Positions 1 to 11,786 are shown, counted from the first letter of the stretch. The stretch is 64,000 nt of DNA from Nageia nagi (GCA_050084985.1 JBITNC010000001.1:80166001-80230000), one strand, 5' to 3'. Program-made: numbers and translations. The notes: generated from the letters alone by a model not told the origin.

Positions 1-80
1 TTTTTCTATTTTTTACTAGAATTTAACTTTTTTTTAAGATCTTATTTTTTTAAGGCATTCCCTCTTTAATCAATAATACT

Positions 81-156
81 TAAAGCGAAAAACCACTAAC
101 CATGATTGAAACCATATCAATAAAGCGAAACCACTACCATGATTGAAACCATATCA
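81..156. repeat. Short tandem duplication (period 40)
   Basis: A unit beginning taaagcgaaa and ending gaaaccatatca occurs at 81-119 and again at 121-156, with a few bases missing in the second copy. It lies upstream of the proline-rich gene remnant. The rest of 1-342 shows no gene that I recognise. Confidence 0.75.
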
Positions 157-342
157 TCGTCCATTTCATTGAAAGCATCTCTTGTCGTTGAACCTTTTAA
201 TTCTGCACAGATCGCGATTGACATTCCTTCTAATGCATTTCTGAGAACATGTCGGCATTCCGTCTAATTCCAAAGTTGATATCAAGATAGTGGTAATGGA
301 AGACAAGAAAGAAGTCTATGGCAGAAGCTATGTTTTAGAGAA

Positions 343-1150
343 TTGTTAGACTATTGTTGGAGTAGAAAAGCTAAGAACAATGCAGTTCCACACGTCCCTC
401 TGCTAGGGACGTTCATTTTCAGAAAGTTCGTGTTGTTTGCATTGAGCATTTTGTTCTTTGTAAACCTCTCTTCCGCGAATTATGATGGTCATCCGACGCC
501 TTACATGTACGTATCTTCTCCTCCGTCGTCGCGGTGATTTCCCTGCCCATGATCAAGATGTCGCCGCCTCATGGGATCTCGCCGGTCTACCCACCACCCA
601 AATCTCCGCCGAAGCTGAAGCCTCCTCTCTACTTTTACAAATCTCCACCTCCGCCCTCCCATGGAATTTCACCAATCTACACGCCCCCCACACCATATCA
701 CAAACTACCACGGATTCAGAAGCCTCCGCTGGTTCATAAGCCGCCTCCTTTCCCACCACCCATGTTTTTGCCCAAACACAAACCTTCGCCAATGCACAAA
801 ACTTCGCCATACCACATTTCCCTAGTCTACCCTCCACCAGTTCCCAAGCCAAAGTCTCCGCCAAGCCCTAAGCCTAAGCTGCCACTACACCGCATTTATC
901 CAATATACCCTCCTCCAATTCCCAAGCCAAAGCCTCTACCAATTCCCAAGCCAAAGCCTTACCAATTCCCAAGCCAAGCCACCCATGTTATTACAAGTCA
1001 CCACCTCCGCCCCACGAAATTTCCCGTGTACCTACCCCTCCCAAATCTCCCTACATTCGGAAACCGAAGCCTCCAACAGTATACCTACCACCTAAGGCCT
1101 GCAAAATTTGCAGAACACCTCTACCAATAAATTTTTTCCATAATTCCTAG
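343..1150 (+). pseudogene. Proline-rich / extensin-like cell-wall protein, frameshifted
   Basis: Seen: a hydrophobic segment (FRKFVLFALSILFFVNLSSA) that looks like a secretory signal peptide, then a Pro/Lys-rich chain with about five imperfect repeats of the form H-x-I-(S/Y)-P-[VI]-Y-P-P-P and two YKSPPPP-type motifs. The chain passes through three frames: frame 1 to about 537, frame 3 to about 970, then frame 2 to a TAG at 1148-1150. Both changes go the same way, as from two single-base losses. No ATG precedes the signal segment in frame, so the true start is missing or in another exon. Family knowledge: such proteins are secreted into the wall, where prolines are hydroxylated and cross-linked. 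Inference: a recently disabled gene or captured copy; sequencing error is the main alternative. Confidence 0.7.
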
Positions 1151-1210
1151 GTCTTATGTATTCTTTGATATTTTGCATACATGTCTATTCGGCACCCACA
1201 CCACAACATT

Positions 1211-1525
1211 CTATGAAAAACCATGTTCAACTACTCTTTGATGGATGTCCATACCTTCTTCTAGAACTCCCGTGCTAGCACATACTCGAAGAATGCTGGA
1301 AAAGTTTGGACAGTCTGCAGGGCCTTTTTCAGAAATCCCATTTTGTGCATATCCTACGATCATTGGATTCCATGAAAACATCTCCAGCATTCTTTCAGAA
1401 AACCCATTTCCGATCATTACGTTCCATGAAACCGTTTCTAAATCATGCATCGTTTGAAACAATTTACGTGCCTTCTTTAGATTTCTACAGTTTGCATACA
1501 TGTCTACCAAGGGATTCGTAACCAT
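1211..1525 (-). pseudogene. Pentatricopeptide-repeat (PLS class) fragment
   Basis: About 104 codons read like an internal stretch of a plant PLS-class PPR protein: NPLVDMYANC, ARKLFQTM, ETVSWNVMI, SWNPMIVGYAQNG, then FSSILRVCAS and EEGMDIHQRVVEHGF. These motifs match the repeat register of organellar RNA-binding PPR proteins (RNA editing and processing). A deletion between SWNVMIG and SWNPMI has shortened a repeat, and the frame ends in a TAG just after GFS. Nothing upstream (above 1525) continues the repeats, while intact proteins have many. Inference: an isolated fragment, not a gene. It lies next to fragments of two unrelated genes. Confidence 0.7.
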
Positions 1526-1777
1526 AATGTTCAGGCGGACGGAGGCACCTATTTTTCACCTGTCTCACCTTCCTCACGTTGTTTGGGATTCCTTGACACC
1601 AAACATGGCACGCATGTTTAAAATTTATGATTGGTAAGAATTTTGGTGTAATATTTACCCGCCATGTGTTATTCTCCTTGACCAGTTTATCCGTGTTCTG
1701 TCACTCGTAGTAATTTTTGTCAATTATGTTGTTTGCTTTTACGAGCTTTATTGGGCTTGGGGATGGGGCATGGTACA

Positions 1778-2620
1778 TTAAATGTCTTTTCCCCTTGCAT
1801 AATCACTCAACTTCGCTATTATATTGTAACGTTCGTAGTATTCCATTTTCTCCTTTGCGATGTCCAGCGCTGTGAAACCCCGATCATTCATTCAAAATAA
1901 TATGAGGTAGCTTAACATAAATAAACTCTTTCATCGCATCGTGAGGGTTCATACTGTCCCCATCTGGTGGAGAAAACCATCGCAGATACTGTACAAATAC
2001 TCCACACACATGATATGGGATTATGCCTACAAAAATCTCCTGACAAGCATAGAAACATGGAAAAAGAAACTTACTTGCAAGCACTTTCTCCTCGCTGCTA
2101 TGTGCAAAGGCATGTCTCCCAAAATTTTCACGTCTCGGGCTTTTTCTGTCTATGTCGAGAACTTTATCATTTCCAGGTGCCACGGAATTACTTTGAGTCT
2201 TTAACGTCGCAACATGCTATCAGGTGGCAGAATCTCTCTATCTGGAAGGGGCTTACCAGCCCCATGATTGATAATTTTTGTCAAATTTGTATCGTTACGT
2301 TTAGAGAAAAAATGAGTCAAAAATCTAACAATGTGGACAGCCAAGTGCAGAACATTCTTTTTCCCGTGCAGATCATCCTTATTTCCACACAACTCTAGCA
2401 CAGAGTCTGGCTCTACGACTACCAAAGCTTCTACCATCTCCCCAATTCCCAACCTTACTGCCATGAAAAGTGGAGTTTCATTTTCCATGTTTCTCGAATA
2501 ACAGAGTTTGGGTTGAAAACGGATCAACTGTTTCACGAGGTCCACACGATCTCTCCTTACCGCCAAGCGCATGTCATATCCGTCGTGTTGGTTGGCAATA
2601 TGTAGACGAAGTGAAGAATC
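1778..2620 (-). pseudogene. Ankyrin-repeat protein fragment with introns
   Basis: Three exon-like pieces on the minus strand. Piece 1 (2620 down to about 2299) starts after an acceptor cctag and reads HIANQHDGYDMRLAVRRD, ETPLFMAVRLG and NVLHLAVH, all ankyrin helix motifs. Piece 2 (2149-2075) reads DMPLHIAARRKCLQ and is followed exactly by a donor gtaagt. Piece 3 (about 1988-1778) reads WFSPPDGDSMNPHDAMKEF, then NDRGFTALDIAKEKMEYYE, and ends at TAA 1778-1780; a one-base shift near 1890 separates its halves. The splice boundaries are inferred from motifs. Family knowledge: plant ankyrin proteins of this kind mediate protein contacts, some in defence. Upstream exons were not found, so this is a 3' gene portion or pseudogene. 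Confidence 0.6.
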
Positions 2621-2729
2621 CTAGGCTGATGATAAATATACTTCAAAAGACCTGCATCGAGCACAAGTCCAATATATAAATAACTTGGTTAAAACTAACA
2701 ATTGCAACTCTATGCAATGGGTACGCCAG

Positions 2730-2900
2730 AAATATTAATTTTAAATTTAAATTTAAATTAGAAATTTTAAATATAAATTATAAAATTTAAATTTGAATTA
2801 TAAATTATAAAATTTAATTTGAATTATAAATTATAAAAATTAAATATAGATTATAAATATAAACTTTTAAATATAAATTTTAAATATATAATGTATTAGT
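2730..2900. repeat. A/T-only low-complexity tract
   Basis: Runs of aaatttaaattt, taaaattt and tataaatt with almost no G or C. No gene is visible from 2680 to 4690 apart from chance frames. The remainder of that interval is ordinary AT-rich intergenic sequence. Confidence 0.7.
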
Positions 2901-4240
2901 ATTCTTATTAAATATAATTTACAATTTAATTCTATAAAAAGAAAAAAAATAAAAGTATATTAATGTATCGATCTATGTGACAAACAATTGTAGTAGGTCA
3001 TTACATAGCATTTTTGTTTAGTAGTGATAATCAAACATGGGACACAAGTAACAATAAGGTTAACACATGATCAACTCAACCAACAACTAAGACATCTATA
3101 ATATTTAAACAATTGATCATGATATTAACTAAAATTTTTAAACCTTTCCTTGCTTTGCATGTTTTATTGTTCTCCTCCAAATCGACAAGTTGTACTCTAG
3201 TGATAAATGTAAAAAGAAAAATAAATAAAAATTAAACTAAGCAACAAATTACTTCTAAACTTTTAACTCCTTGTTCCAAAATAAATTGTACGACAAATCA
3301 AATTCTAATTTTTAGACCTTATTTTCAAATTGCACAATTAAGATAATAAATTATTATAATAATTAAGATCGACATACCCATTGCACTTGATTGCAATTGC
3401 TAGTAAACTATCGCAACCTTGTATGATGGGTATGCCGTACTAATTTTGTGTTGCATTTAGACGTATGACACCTTTGATAACTTACATCAAATTCTAACAA
3501 TGACCTTGATAGATTAATGTGATCTTCTCTAGAGAAATTTGTTCAAAATTGTGAAATCAATGAACTAGATTTATTCAATTGTTTGTCACACTTTCTCAAT
3601 TGTTAATTAATATACAATATTCCTTATATCTAAATATGTATCCCAAATCCTCAAATCCATCCAACCAGTTCATATGATCTTTCATAACATTGGTTTCAAA
3701 ATATGGCAATTGTGGGAAGAGACACAAAAGAAGAAATGATCCATTTTAATTCAAACCTAGAAAAATACCTACAGAGTTGGCCAATTTATGAGTCAAAACA
3801 ATTCTGACCCTGATGCAATAGTTTCCCTCATAAATATACAAGGTGTTGAATAAGAGCAAAATCAGGACTTTGACAGTTTCGATAATAAACAATAAACAAG
3901 GAAGACCAATTAGGAGCAATTCTCATGATAATGGTTAAAGACCCATTGGAATTGCTTCTCGATTTATTGTATCTCCGTTTCATCAAGGCCACCACAAGGT
4001 AAGGCCAAGATCAAGCTCTAGGTGACTTTTTAGCAAACGGAAATTTATTTAGCAAGCCTTTCTTCTTTTGAGAAACTAAGGAAGTCCACAAAGCAAAAAC
4101 TGTAGAGCAAATTTCAACAGAAACAGCACAGCTCCATGAAAACTTTAAAAATGCAATTGCAAAAAACATCCAACTACAAACTGAAATAAGAAACTCCAAT
4201 GATTAAACAGACAAACAGCTAATAAATTTTCTCAAAGCTC

Positions 4241-4267
4241 TGTGTGTGTGTATATATATGCACACAC
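4241..4267. repeat. Alternating TG/TA/CA microsatellite
   Basis: Ten bases of TG repeat, then TATATATA, then gcacacac: strictly alternating pyrimidine-purine for 27 bases. The TG and CA arms can also pair as a hairpin. Short open frames across it (for example one starting MCVYIYAH) are by-products of the repeat. Confidence 0.8.
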
Positions 4268-4425
4268 CATGAACCAATGGCATCTGTTAATTCAAAACAC
4301 AAAAGGAAAGGCGAAAAAATGTAGAAAACAACAAGAATCCAGATCCAATCATCCAGTTCAATCATACCCCATAAAGAACATAATTCATTTCTTTAATATA
4401 TATTTGTTTATGTTTAAAAAAATAA

Positions 4426-4460
4426 ACACACGCATGCGCGCGCATATATATATATATACA
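4426..4460. repeat. Alternating purine-pyrimidine tract (CA/CG/TA)
   Basis: acacac, gcatgcgcgcgc, then tatatatata: 35 bases of strict purine-pyrimidine alternation including six CpG steps, rare in this AT-rich DNA. Alternating CG and CA tracts are known to favour Z-DNA; whether this one does is not shown. Confidence 0.75.
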
Positions 4461-4731
4461 GGAGTTCCTCTCCTCACAAATTCTGCAGCAAAAACCTTTC
4501 ATCAGATCATAAATATATGAAAACTCAAGAAAAACAAAGATAAATGTTGTGTTTTCAAGTTTTGAACCTGTGCCAGGAAGGATTGTTGATTGTTTGGACG
4601 AATTCCTAATCCGCTGCAAAAACTTGGAAGCATGACCTATACAAAATCATATATGTTCCAGAATAAAACTTGTCCGCTCTTCATAAAAACGTAGACAAGA
4701 AAACAAAGTATTTCCTCTATTCCGAGGCCTG

Positions 4732-5333
4732 ATGGCTTCCTCGTCCCGCAATCTTTTTCCTAATAGCCGAGCTTCTTCCTCAGACTTAGCGGAAGAGGAT
4801 TACGAACTCCGCTGCCGCCTCCCAAAAAAGGAAAACGCCATGCATGCGCCTGCGTTGGGGATTGAATGCTGGAGGCGACGGAACACGAACCGTCACTTGC
4901 CCTACTACCTCCCGATGAGGGAGACCTCAGACCACGAAGGTATGTTCAATATTTGCTCCAAGAAATCGTGCACAGCCTTGGACTTGGCTTTGGTTTGTGT
5001 GATCCATCAACTGAATACCCCTTTCGCTTTGGCTATTCAATTCCTGCAAACAAGCCGAAGCACTGCTTACGCCCTGCACTGGGCCACCCTTACCTTGCTG
5101 CATACCTTCCAACAAAAATCAAGTTTTGCTACATGGCCCGTCAGCCCTGGGTGATAGGTCTTATTGCAAAATGGGATGATGTTCAAAGTGTAAGGACATT
5201 GATGAAAGTTAAAGAACTCAAGCCGACAACGAACCCTACAACCTCTTGCCCCCACTCCTGCACGACCCATCCCTACCACTCTTTCCTAATGTTCGGTCAT
5301 GTAAATAGTATCCTTAGAGATATTGATGTCTGA
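4732..5333 (+). other. Unidentified open frames in a GC-richer island
   Basis: From about 4690 to 5830 the DNA is visibly richer in G and C than its surroundings. Frame 1 is open from ATG 4732 to 5154 (starts MASSSRNLFPNSRASSS) and an overlapping frame is open from 4866 to 5333 (contains PFRFGYSIP and KIKFCYMARQPWVIGL). I recognise neither. They could be one frameshifted coding sequence, a captured gene fragment or organelle-derived DNA; the last was considered because of composition only. From 5334 to 5830 I see no supported gene. Confidence 0.25.
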
Positions 5334-5879
5334 TTTGTGAGGGTGCTTACGTAAGATATGCAGAGGCGACTGCTCTTTCTTCATCCATACCAATGCAATA
5401 TTAGGGAGAGCAATGACAAGTGCGTAGGAAATAGGCGGTCAGAGAAGCAAGGGACATAGGTGGCTGGGTAGCTGGGAATAGTGTGACCTGTAAGGGATTA
5501 GGATTCACAAACCTCCACCTACTCCATGGTCATCATTTACTCTGTGTACTGCAGATACCTTCTAGAGGCATTAATAGTCATTTAGGTCTGACTCTAAAAC
5601 GTGCATGAGAAGAGTTAAATCTATATCTGATCCGATGGAGCAGCCTACACTTTGACAAGCATTGAAGGCATAATAAGTCTGAGGCATGTGGGTATACATT
5701 CAATTCCCTATTAACTGAACCTACGTAGAACGCGTAGCTCAATATCAATTGTGTTCCTCCAGTATCAGAACTGTCTATGAACAACACCCACTTCATCTTT
5801 CGTATTTATCCCAATAATAACCGAGAGGCCATTCGATATAGCGGCTTCCCCAATTCTCGATTAATAAGGGGGATCGATC

Positions 5880-7520
5880 TTATATATACCCAAGCATTAC
5901 TAATATTAGAAATTTTAAGGAAATATTTTATTTTTATTTCGTAAAAAAAGATAGGAATAATTTTTTATAAAATAATGGGAGTTAATTTTTTTTTCAAAAA
6001 AGGGAAATTTTATTACTTTCCTTAAAAATCTTTTTTCTTTTTTAAATTATTTTCTTTAAAATTAAAAAGAGGGGAAATCTAATTATTTTTTCTTAAAATT
6101 TTATTTTATTTTTTTAAAAAAGAGGGTAGTTAACTCTCTAACACCTTTGGGAAGATTTAAATTTTTTTCTAATACTTTGGCAAAAATATTTTTACCAAGA
6201 GAAAATGATAAAATGCAAAAAGGATGCATTTTTTTGGAAAGTTTTAAGAAATATTTTTAGAAAAGACTTAATAGATTTAAAGTTATTAAAGTTGAAATCT
6301 TATTAGGTAACCTTAGATTTTGTTGAGATAAGTTTATTATATCTCTAAAATATCTTATTTCTTTTGCTAACTCTTGGTTTTTCCTTAGATCTAACCTTAT
6401 CTTCAAAGTCAAATAGGATATTATAATATCTTTTTACAATATTGAAGGTTTTGAAAGGAGATGAATCAAGATGGAAAATGTGCAAAAATGAGCAAAACTT
6501 TGATAAAAATGAAAGTTCTTGATAATGTCATTTAGTAAACATTATTATGCAAGACCTTTCTTACTAAGTTTGAGCTCTTGAATTTTTTTAGTAACAAAAG
6601 CATGATGTAATGCCTCTCAAAAGTAAGCTCTTAAGCATATTTGTAAGTAACCACTAAGCTTAAGGGAAACTACTAACATTTTTGAATGGTTGATTTCCTT
6701 AGTATTCAAATTATTAAATCAAGTGACAAAGTGCTAAAATTGATTCCAACAATTACAAAAAAATTAATAAAAGTGCACTAACCTACAATATACTTTACAA
6801 TTACTAACCAACAAATGTAGTTTAAATTTCTCTAAACTTGCAAAAATAATATTATGCCAATGTTTTGTACAAATAATAAGGTTTTAATGTAACTTTAAGC
6901 TCAATTTGTGGAGTTCAGTTGAATAATTATTTTTTATTGGAATAATTAGTTGATAGCAACTTTATTCCTTAATGTCTAAGCTACACATTGGTTGAAATGG
7001 TTGCATAGAAACTCTTCCTCAATTTTTGGTTATGCACTTGTTGATTATTTCCTTATGCACACTTTAGATATCCTTGAGTAGAAATGGAAAGTTATGTAAA
7101 ACTTCTCCAGATTTGAATTATTATGCAAATTTTTTAATATCATTGTTTGAAGTGAGAAATAGTGTAAACTTCCTTCATAATGTGGATATTTCATACATCA
7201 CCATTGTTATGCATATGTTACTTATTATCGTTCTAATGAGTTTAACAAAGTTACATTTATATGTGCTATAATTATTAATGAAGTTACTCTTGAGGAGGAG
7301 AATTATTAACTTCATAACAAAGAATATTTTTAAAAATCCAAGTATTTTTTCAAGGAGTAAATTTTGAATGAATTTGCATTTATTATCCATAAAAATAAAA
7401 CTTCGTTGATATTTTTACCTAAACTCTAATCTCTTGGGTTGGTAAAGTTATCCTTAAGAAGGATTAAAGTATGATTTCTTATCATAACTACTTCATTCTT
7501 AGAAGGATTGTTGTATTATG
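5880..7520. other. AT-rich stretch without recognisable gene
   Basis: Poly-A/T-rich sequence with many short homopolymers (for example 5930-6120). Six-frame reading shows only short frames without family motifs. Nothing else is claimed. Confidence 0.5.
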
Positions 7521-9399
7521 TATACAATAAGTGACTATAAGTATTAGCTTGGCATATCTATGATGACTTATAGGGAACTACTATTCAAATGCCATATTGT
7601 TTGCTTCCATGTTGATGGATTGTTTACCATATTGTTAGTTCCATGGTGGAAAGTTATATTATTTTTAGTGGTTAAAAAAGTTCGCCCTTTTCCATGATTG
7701 CAAATTATTGAAGTGGTTAAAAAGATTCATCTTTCTCTGTGATTGCAAATTGTTGGAGTGGTTAAAAATGTTTACCTTTATCTAAGATTGTAATTTTTTA
7801 ATGAAATTTGAATCCATGTTATTGGATTAATGCTACCTTATTCCATCATAGGCATCTTGACTAGTCAAATAGTCAAGTTTTCATGTTATGGCTTGTTCTT
7901 CACCTATGCTACAATATTGTTGAAGGAGAACTTAAACCTCCAAATCAACATGTTTGTAAATAAATAAAAACTTATACATTTTTGACATATGACTTATGCA
8001 TTACCTATGATATTTTTGATCAAGTTGGTATTTTTATGTCATTTTTTATGGTTCATAAATCTTAACTTGATGGTATGGTCAAGTTGGTAATTGATAATTT
8101 ATGGTATGGTTAAGGGTACATGGTCACATGAGTATTTGGTAGGTGAAGTTGTCATAAAGGGGGAGAAATATTATAATATGATGACACATTCATACCAAAA
8201 TCAAATACAAATAAAGTTCAAAAATAAAATAAAAAATCTAAATCTAAAATCAATTTTTTATTTTTTTATGACTAGCGATCTTGTTTTATATATTTTGTTT
8301 ATGCATTTATGGATATTTCATGTATACTTATTTGATAAAGCACTTATATCACTTGGTTGATAGTGCATTTATAAATTAATATCATGTGGTTGATAGTGCA
8401 TTTGATATTATACACATTTGGATATTTATATATCATTGATATGCATGCTCATGGATGATATCGCTATTTTTAGTGCATATATGATATGTATTATGATATA
8501 TTATGACTTGTTAATATACACATGTAATATTATTAGATATCAAAGTTGATGATATATGTCATATTTGATGTTGTGCATATGTGTTTATTTATGAATCTTA
8601 CTAGTTTTGTTATGAGCTACTTGTAACTTGTAGGTTTCTTCTAGATATTACATGTTACTTAACTTTGGTATGTAGGCATGTGGAGGCTCATCATATCAAT
8701 TTTTTAAATGACTACTACATATACATTGAAATTATTTTTTGTTAATGATTATATTCAAAACCATTTGTTAAAATGGTTAAGTAGTTGATACTTGTAGAAC
8801 CATCCAAATTCTATTACTTTCTCATAAATTCTCATTTATGCTTGTATTCTTATGAAAGAGAACTTTATTACTCTTTCTCTCTTTGTTTTCTCGACTCTTT
8901 ACCCTAATATTGCATTAAAAGGGAGTTTTAGAATTTATAAGTAATACCTCTTTTTAATGTAACCCATATAATACTTAAAGTATCTTTAGATACCTTTAAG
9001 TTATTAAGGAATAAAATATTACATGAGCTTAACTTAACCTTTGGGTAAAAAGGTGGTTAAAGAGATGATTTTATCTTATAATTAAAGGGATTCCCCCTCT
9101 CATTTTACACACTTAAAAAAGCATGAAAATGGTAGTCTTGTAGAGTTTTTGGAATGCTGTTGTAGGAGTTTTTGTAGCAGAACTCTTGTAGAAGAATTAT
9201 TGAGAATTTGTAAGATATTTCACTTATGAGAAATAATACAAAAGATGGTTTAAGTGGATGAAATCTCATAGTTGTCCAAAGGAACCATTATATATGATGT
9301 GTCTAATTATGCATGAAATTATATTTCTTGTGTTGAAGATTTATGGAATCATTCAATTTTATCTAAGGAAGTGTTTGTTACCACTATAGTTCGGTTTCA
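7520..9399 (+). mobile_element. Copia 3' noncoding region and probable LTR
   Basis: 7525-7580 (acaataagtgactataagta...gatgacttata) matches the 3' noncoding region of the copia element at 18568-18615. 8625-8700 and 8860-8930 match 18715-18800 and 18935-19000, including the block accctaatattgcattaaaagggag, which here occupies the polypurine position. By that match an LTR would start near 8925; it shares landmarks with the complete element's LTRs (aacctttgggtaaaaagg, a ttataattaaaggg TATA-like stretch, ggaaccat) and might end at CA 9398-9399. No pol domain precedes it, so this is a decayed 3' end or recombined copy. The right end is uncertain. Confidence 0.55.
7668..7802 (+). repeat. Three 45-bp tandem repeats
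   Basis: Units start at 7668, 7713 and 7758, each with gtggttaaaaa...ttt...gattgcaaattgttg. They lie in the 3' noncoding region of the copia remnant. Tandem arrays also occur in the corresponding region of the other two copies, but with a different unit. Confidence 0.8.
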
Positions 9400-10501
9400 T
9401 GGTATGGAAAAGGATTTTTTAGAATAAAAAGAAGAGAAAGGATCAGTAATGGTAGCAATAAAACTTACAGGTATACTGATGACTAGTTGTGTTATGGTGT
9501 TACTTATGATATTCAACATGGAAGTGGTTATGATCTTTGCTTCTTTAGTACCTTTTTTAGATTCTTTCCTTATGTATTCTCCTTCAGGTTCCTCCATCAT
9601 AACTTTTGTGCTTCCTTTTTTACCTTCATAAGTGGCATCTTCTTTAGTTATTGATTTCATCGGCTATGGTAACTTATAGCCCAAATAGACGAAGGAGATT
9701 TTCTTTACTCTTTGGTGGTGATGGTAATTTTCATTTGGTTTGTCTATGGTTGGGTTTCCCTTTCCTTGATATTTTCTTCCTGTTGCCAACTTGCTATCCC
9801 CTTGGTAAATTTTTAGGATGGCCTTACTTCTTGTGATATATGGAGAATAGTCTATTAAGCTCTCAAAGTGGGGTTGCTTTGGGCCTCATTCCCTTGATTC
9901 AAATCCCCTTCAAAATTAGTCTCCATTTCATTACTACTTTCCTTTAGTTTGAGATTTTTCTTTTTAGATTTTGGAAGGGTATCTTCATATGGTGAATTTG
10001 ATGATTGGACCTTATCTTTCTTGGTTTTTTATCTAGTGTTTGGAGCATTAAAGGTGGAAGGGTTTGGTACTACTCTTTTATTCACTGTATTTATTTTGAA
10101 CTTTTTTAATGAGTTTGACAACATAATCATATGTAACCATGTAAGGGTGCCATTTCAGTATTAATATTACACTGTATTACTTTTTATTAGGATGCTATCA
10201 ATGGTTACCAAAAAATTCAAGAGGGATGGGAAATTAGTGATGGCTGATCTAGAGATGCACTCTTGCCTTTAAATGAGGTTATCAATCAAGGTGGCCCATG
10301 TTGTAAGGTCTAATTGTTAGGGAAATAGGTTCATTTATTGCTAAATAAAGGGGTGGGAGGCATTAATATTTCTTCAACCATTAAGTTCAAGAATTTATTT
10401 TATAAGATACATGGAAGCATAAATGAGAAATGAACCATACTAAAAAATACTATAGTTACCCTTATTAACTTCTTCATTATTGGTGAAGAGCTGATTCATA
10501 A
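9397..10501 (-). pseudogene. Unrecognised protein, C-terminal half (interrupted by copia)
   Basis: Minus-strand codons begin at the copia junction with NQLFTNNEEVNKGNYSIF and SFLIYASMYLIK, and continue with frame changes through NEPISLTIRPYNMGHLD, LILKWHPYMVTYDYVVKLI and NPSTFNAPNTR to a Lys/Glu-rich tail (MEEPEGEYIRKESKKGTKE) ending at TGA 9397-9399. The first part continues the frame of the piece at 19502-20051 when the 9-kb copia element and one copy of its target duplication are removed. Several internal stops and shifts show that it is dead. I do not recognise the family; a gag-like protein of an older retroelement and a host gene are both possible. Confidence 0.5.
10497..10501. repeat. 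Target-site duplication CATAA (left)
   Basis: cataa directly before the 5' LTR is repeated exactly at 19502-19506 after the 3' LTR. Five bases is the usual copia target duplication. Confidence 0.85.
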
Positions 10502-11002
10502 TTTGGAATGTATAATGCATTATTGTAAAGGTTTGTATTAAATATTATATGTAAGTTCACTAATACTTAAGGATATGATTTGATACTTTAAGTATTTAAG
10601 TGAATATGATAATGTAATTTATCCTACACTCAATGTCATGAGCATGCCCCTTAGGTAAAACGATGTGCATGTCATGCTTTTGTACATTGGATAAAAGGGT
10701 GATCCAAAGAGGGATTTTAGCCTATAAATAGAAGGCTCCCTCTTTGTAATCACACATCAATTATGGAGTAAAGTTATGCTAAAGGATAGAAGTGTAGGAA
10801 TTGAGATTAAGAGGACTGTAAGAGAGTTGTATTTATGATTGAAGTAAAGATTTAGTTAGTGGATGTACTCTTAGTTAGAGGAACCATTTACATATTATGT
10901 TATCTTTATGAGATTGCTTTTTATGATAGTTAGAAATGAATTGAAAGCTTTCATGTGATCTTGGTAGTTTAGGATTATTCTTATTATAGTTCAATTCTCT
11001 CA
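10502..11002 (+). repeat. 5' LTR of copia element
   Basis: Begins tttggaatgtataatgc (one base lost from TGTTGG as in the 3' LTR) and ends tctctca. It contains a TATA-like ctataaatagaagg at about 10722, expected to drive the element's transcript, and matches 19000-19501 throughout. Confidence 0.9.
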
Positions 11003-11004
11003 CT

Positions 11005-11019
11005 TGGTATTAGAGCTCC
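11005..11019 (+). other. Primer-binding site (initiator tRNA-Met type)
   Basis: tggtattagagctcc two bases after the LTR. Copia elements typically carry TGGTATCAGAGC, complementary to the 3' end of initiator tRNA-Met; here C is T at the seventh base. Confidence 0.8.
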
Positions 11020-11786
11020 TTGAAAACTCTTTTTCACATCCTTGGTGTGAATGCTCTTTTTCTTGGTGTGGAAGATCTTCTTCTACAACTTGGTGATCTT
11101 CATTCCTCATCTCTTCATTTCATTGTTGAGGTAAAACTAAGAGAAGGTATGATATCTTTCTTTTGTAGTTATCATTGGAATATTGCATTTTTGCTACTAA
11201 CATGTTATTATTTATGTGTTAGTTCCTTTTATTTTTGCAAAATATGGCTAAAAGAAGCAATATGATGCATTTTTTGTTATACTAACCTCTAGTGAGCATG
11301 TTGTTAATTAAAGAGATTAGTATATAAAAATTGTAATATTTTCTAAGCCATTTATTGTTGAATAAAAAGGAATAGCTCTCAATTTTTTAATTTTGATTTT
11401 TTTAAGAGAGAAAATCTTTTTTTTGTACCTATTTAAGAGGACAGTATATTTACAATTAACTCTCAATTTTTGAAAAAGTTGATGAGAAAATTATTTACAC
11501 ATTTTTTAAAAAAGTAATTCATTTTTTTATATATATAAATAAATAAAGGGGAAGAAAATTTTGTTTTTAATAATTAAATATACTTGTAATATGCAAAATA
11601 AAAGCAAATTTTTTACAATCAAATTTTTTTTTCTAATGATGATCTCAAAATTCAAAATTTTTTGGTTGTTATTTATGAGGCCCTCCCTTCTGCTATGTAC
11701 CCTCTACTACATTGATCTGGACCCCCCTGTAGTTGCCCCTAGTAGACTCCATAGCCTCATGCTTTTTTTGGGGGTTTCATACCCCA

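Noticed and set aside
553-864. Open frame on the minus strand opposite the proline-rich gene
   Set aside because: Antisense shadow of Pro/Lys-rich repeats; no domain, and the plus strand carries the repeat pattern.
4242-4619. Overlapping frames on both strands
   Set aside because: Driven by the TG/TA and CA/CG tracts; the amino acid sequence is low complexity (CVYIYAH, IYIYTG).
11005-11019. tRNA-Met-like sequence
   Set aside because: Only a 15-base primer site adjacent to an LTR; no cloverleaf.
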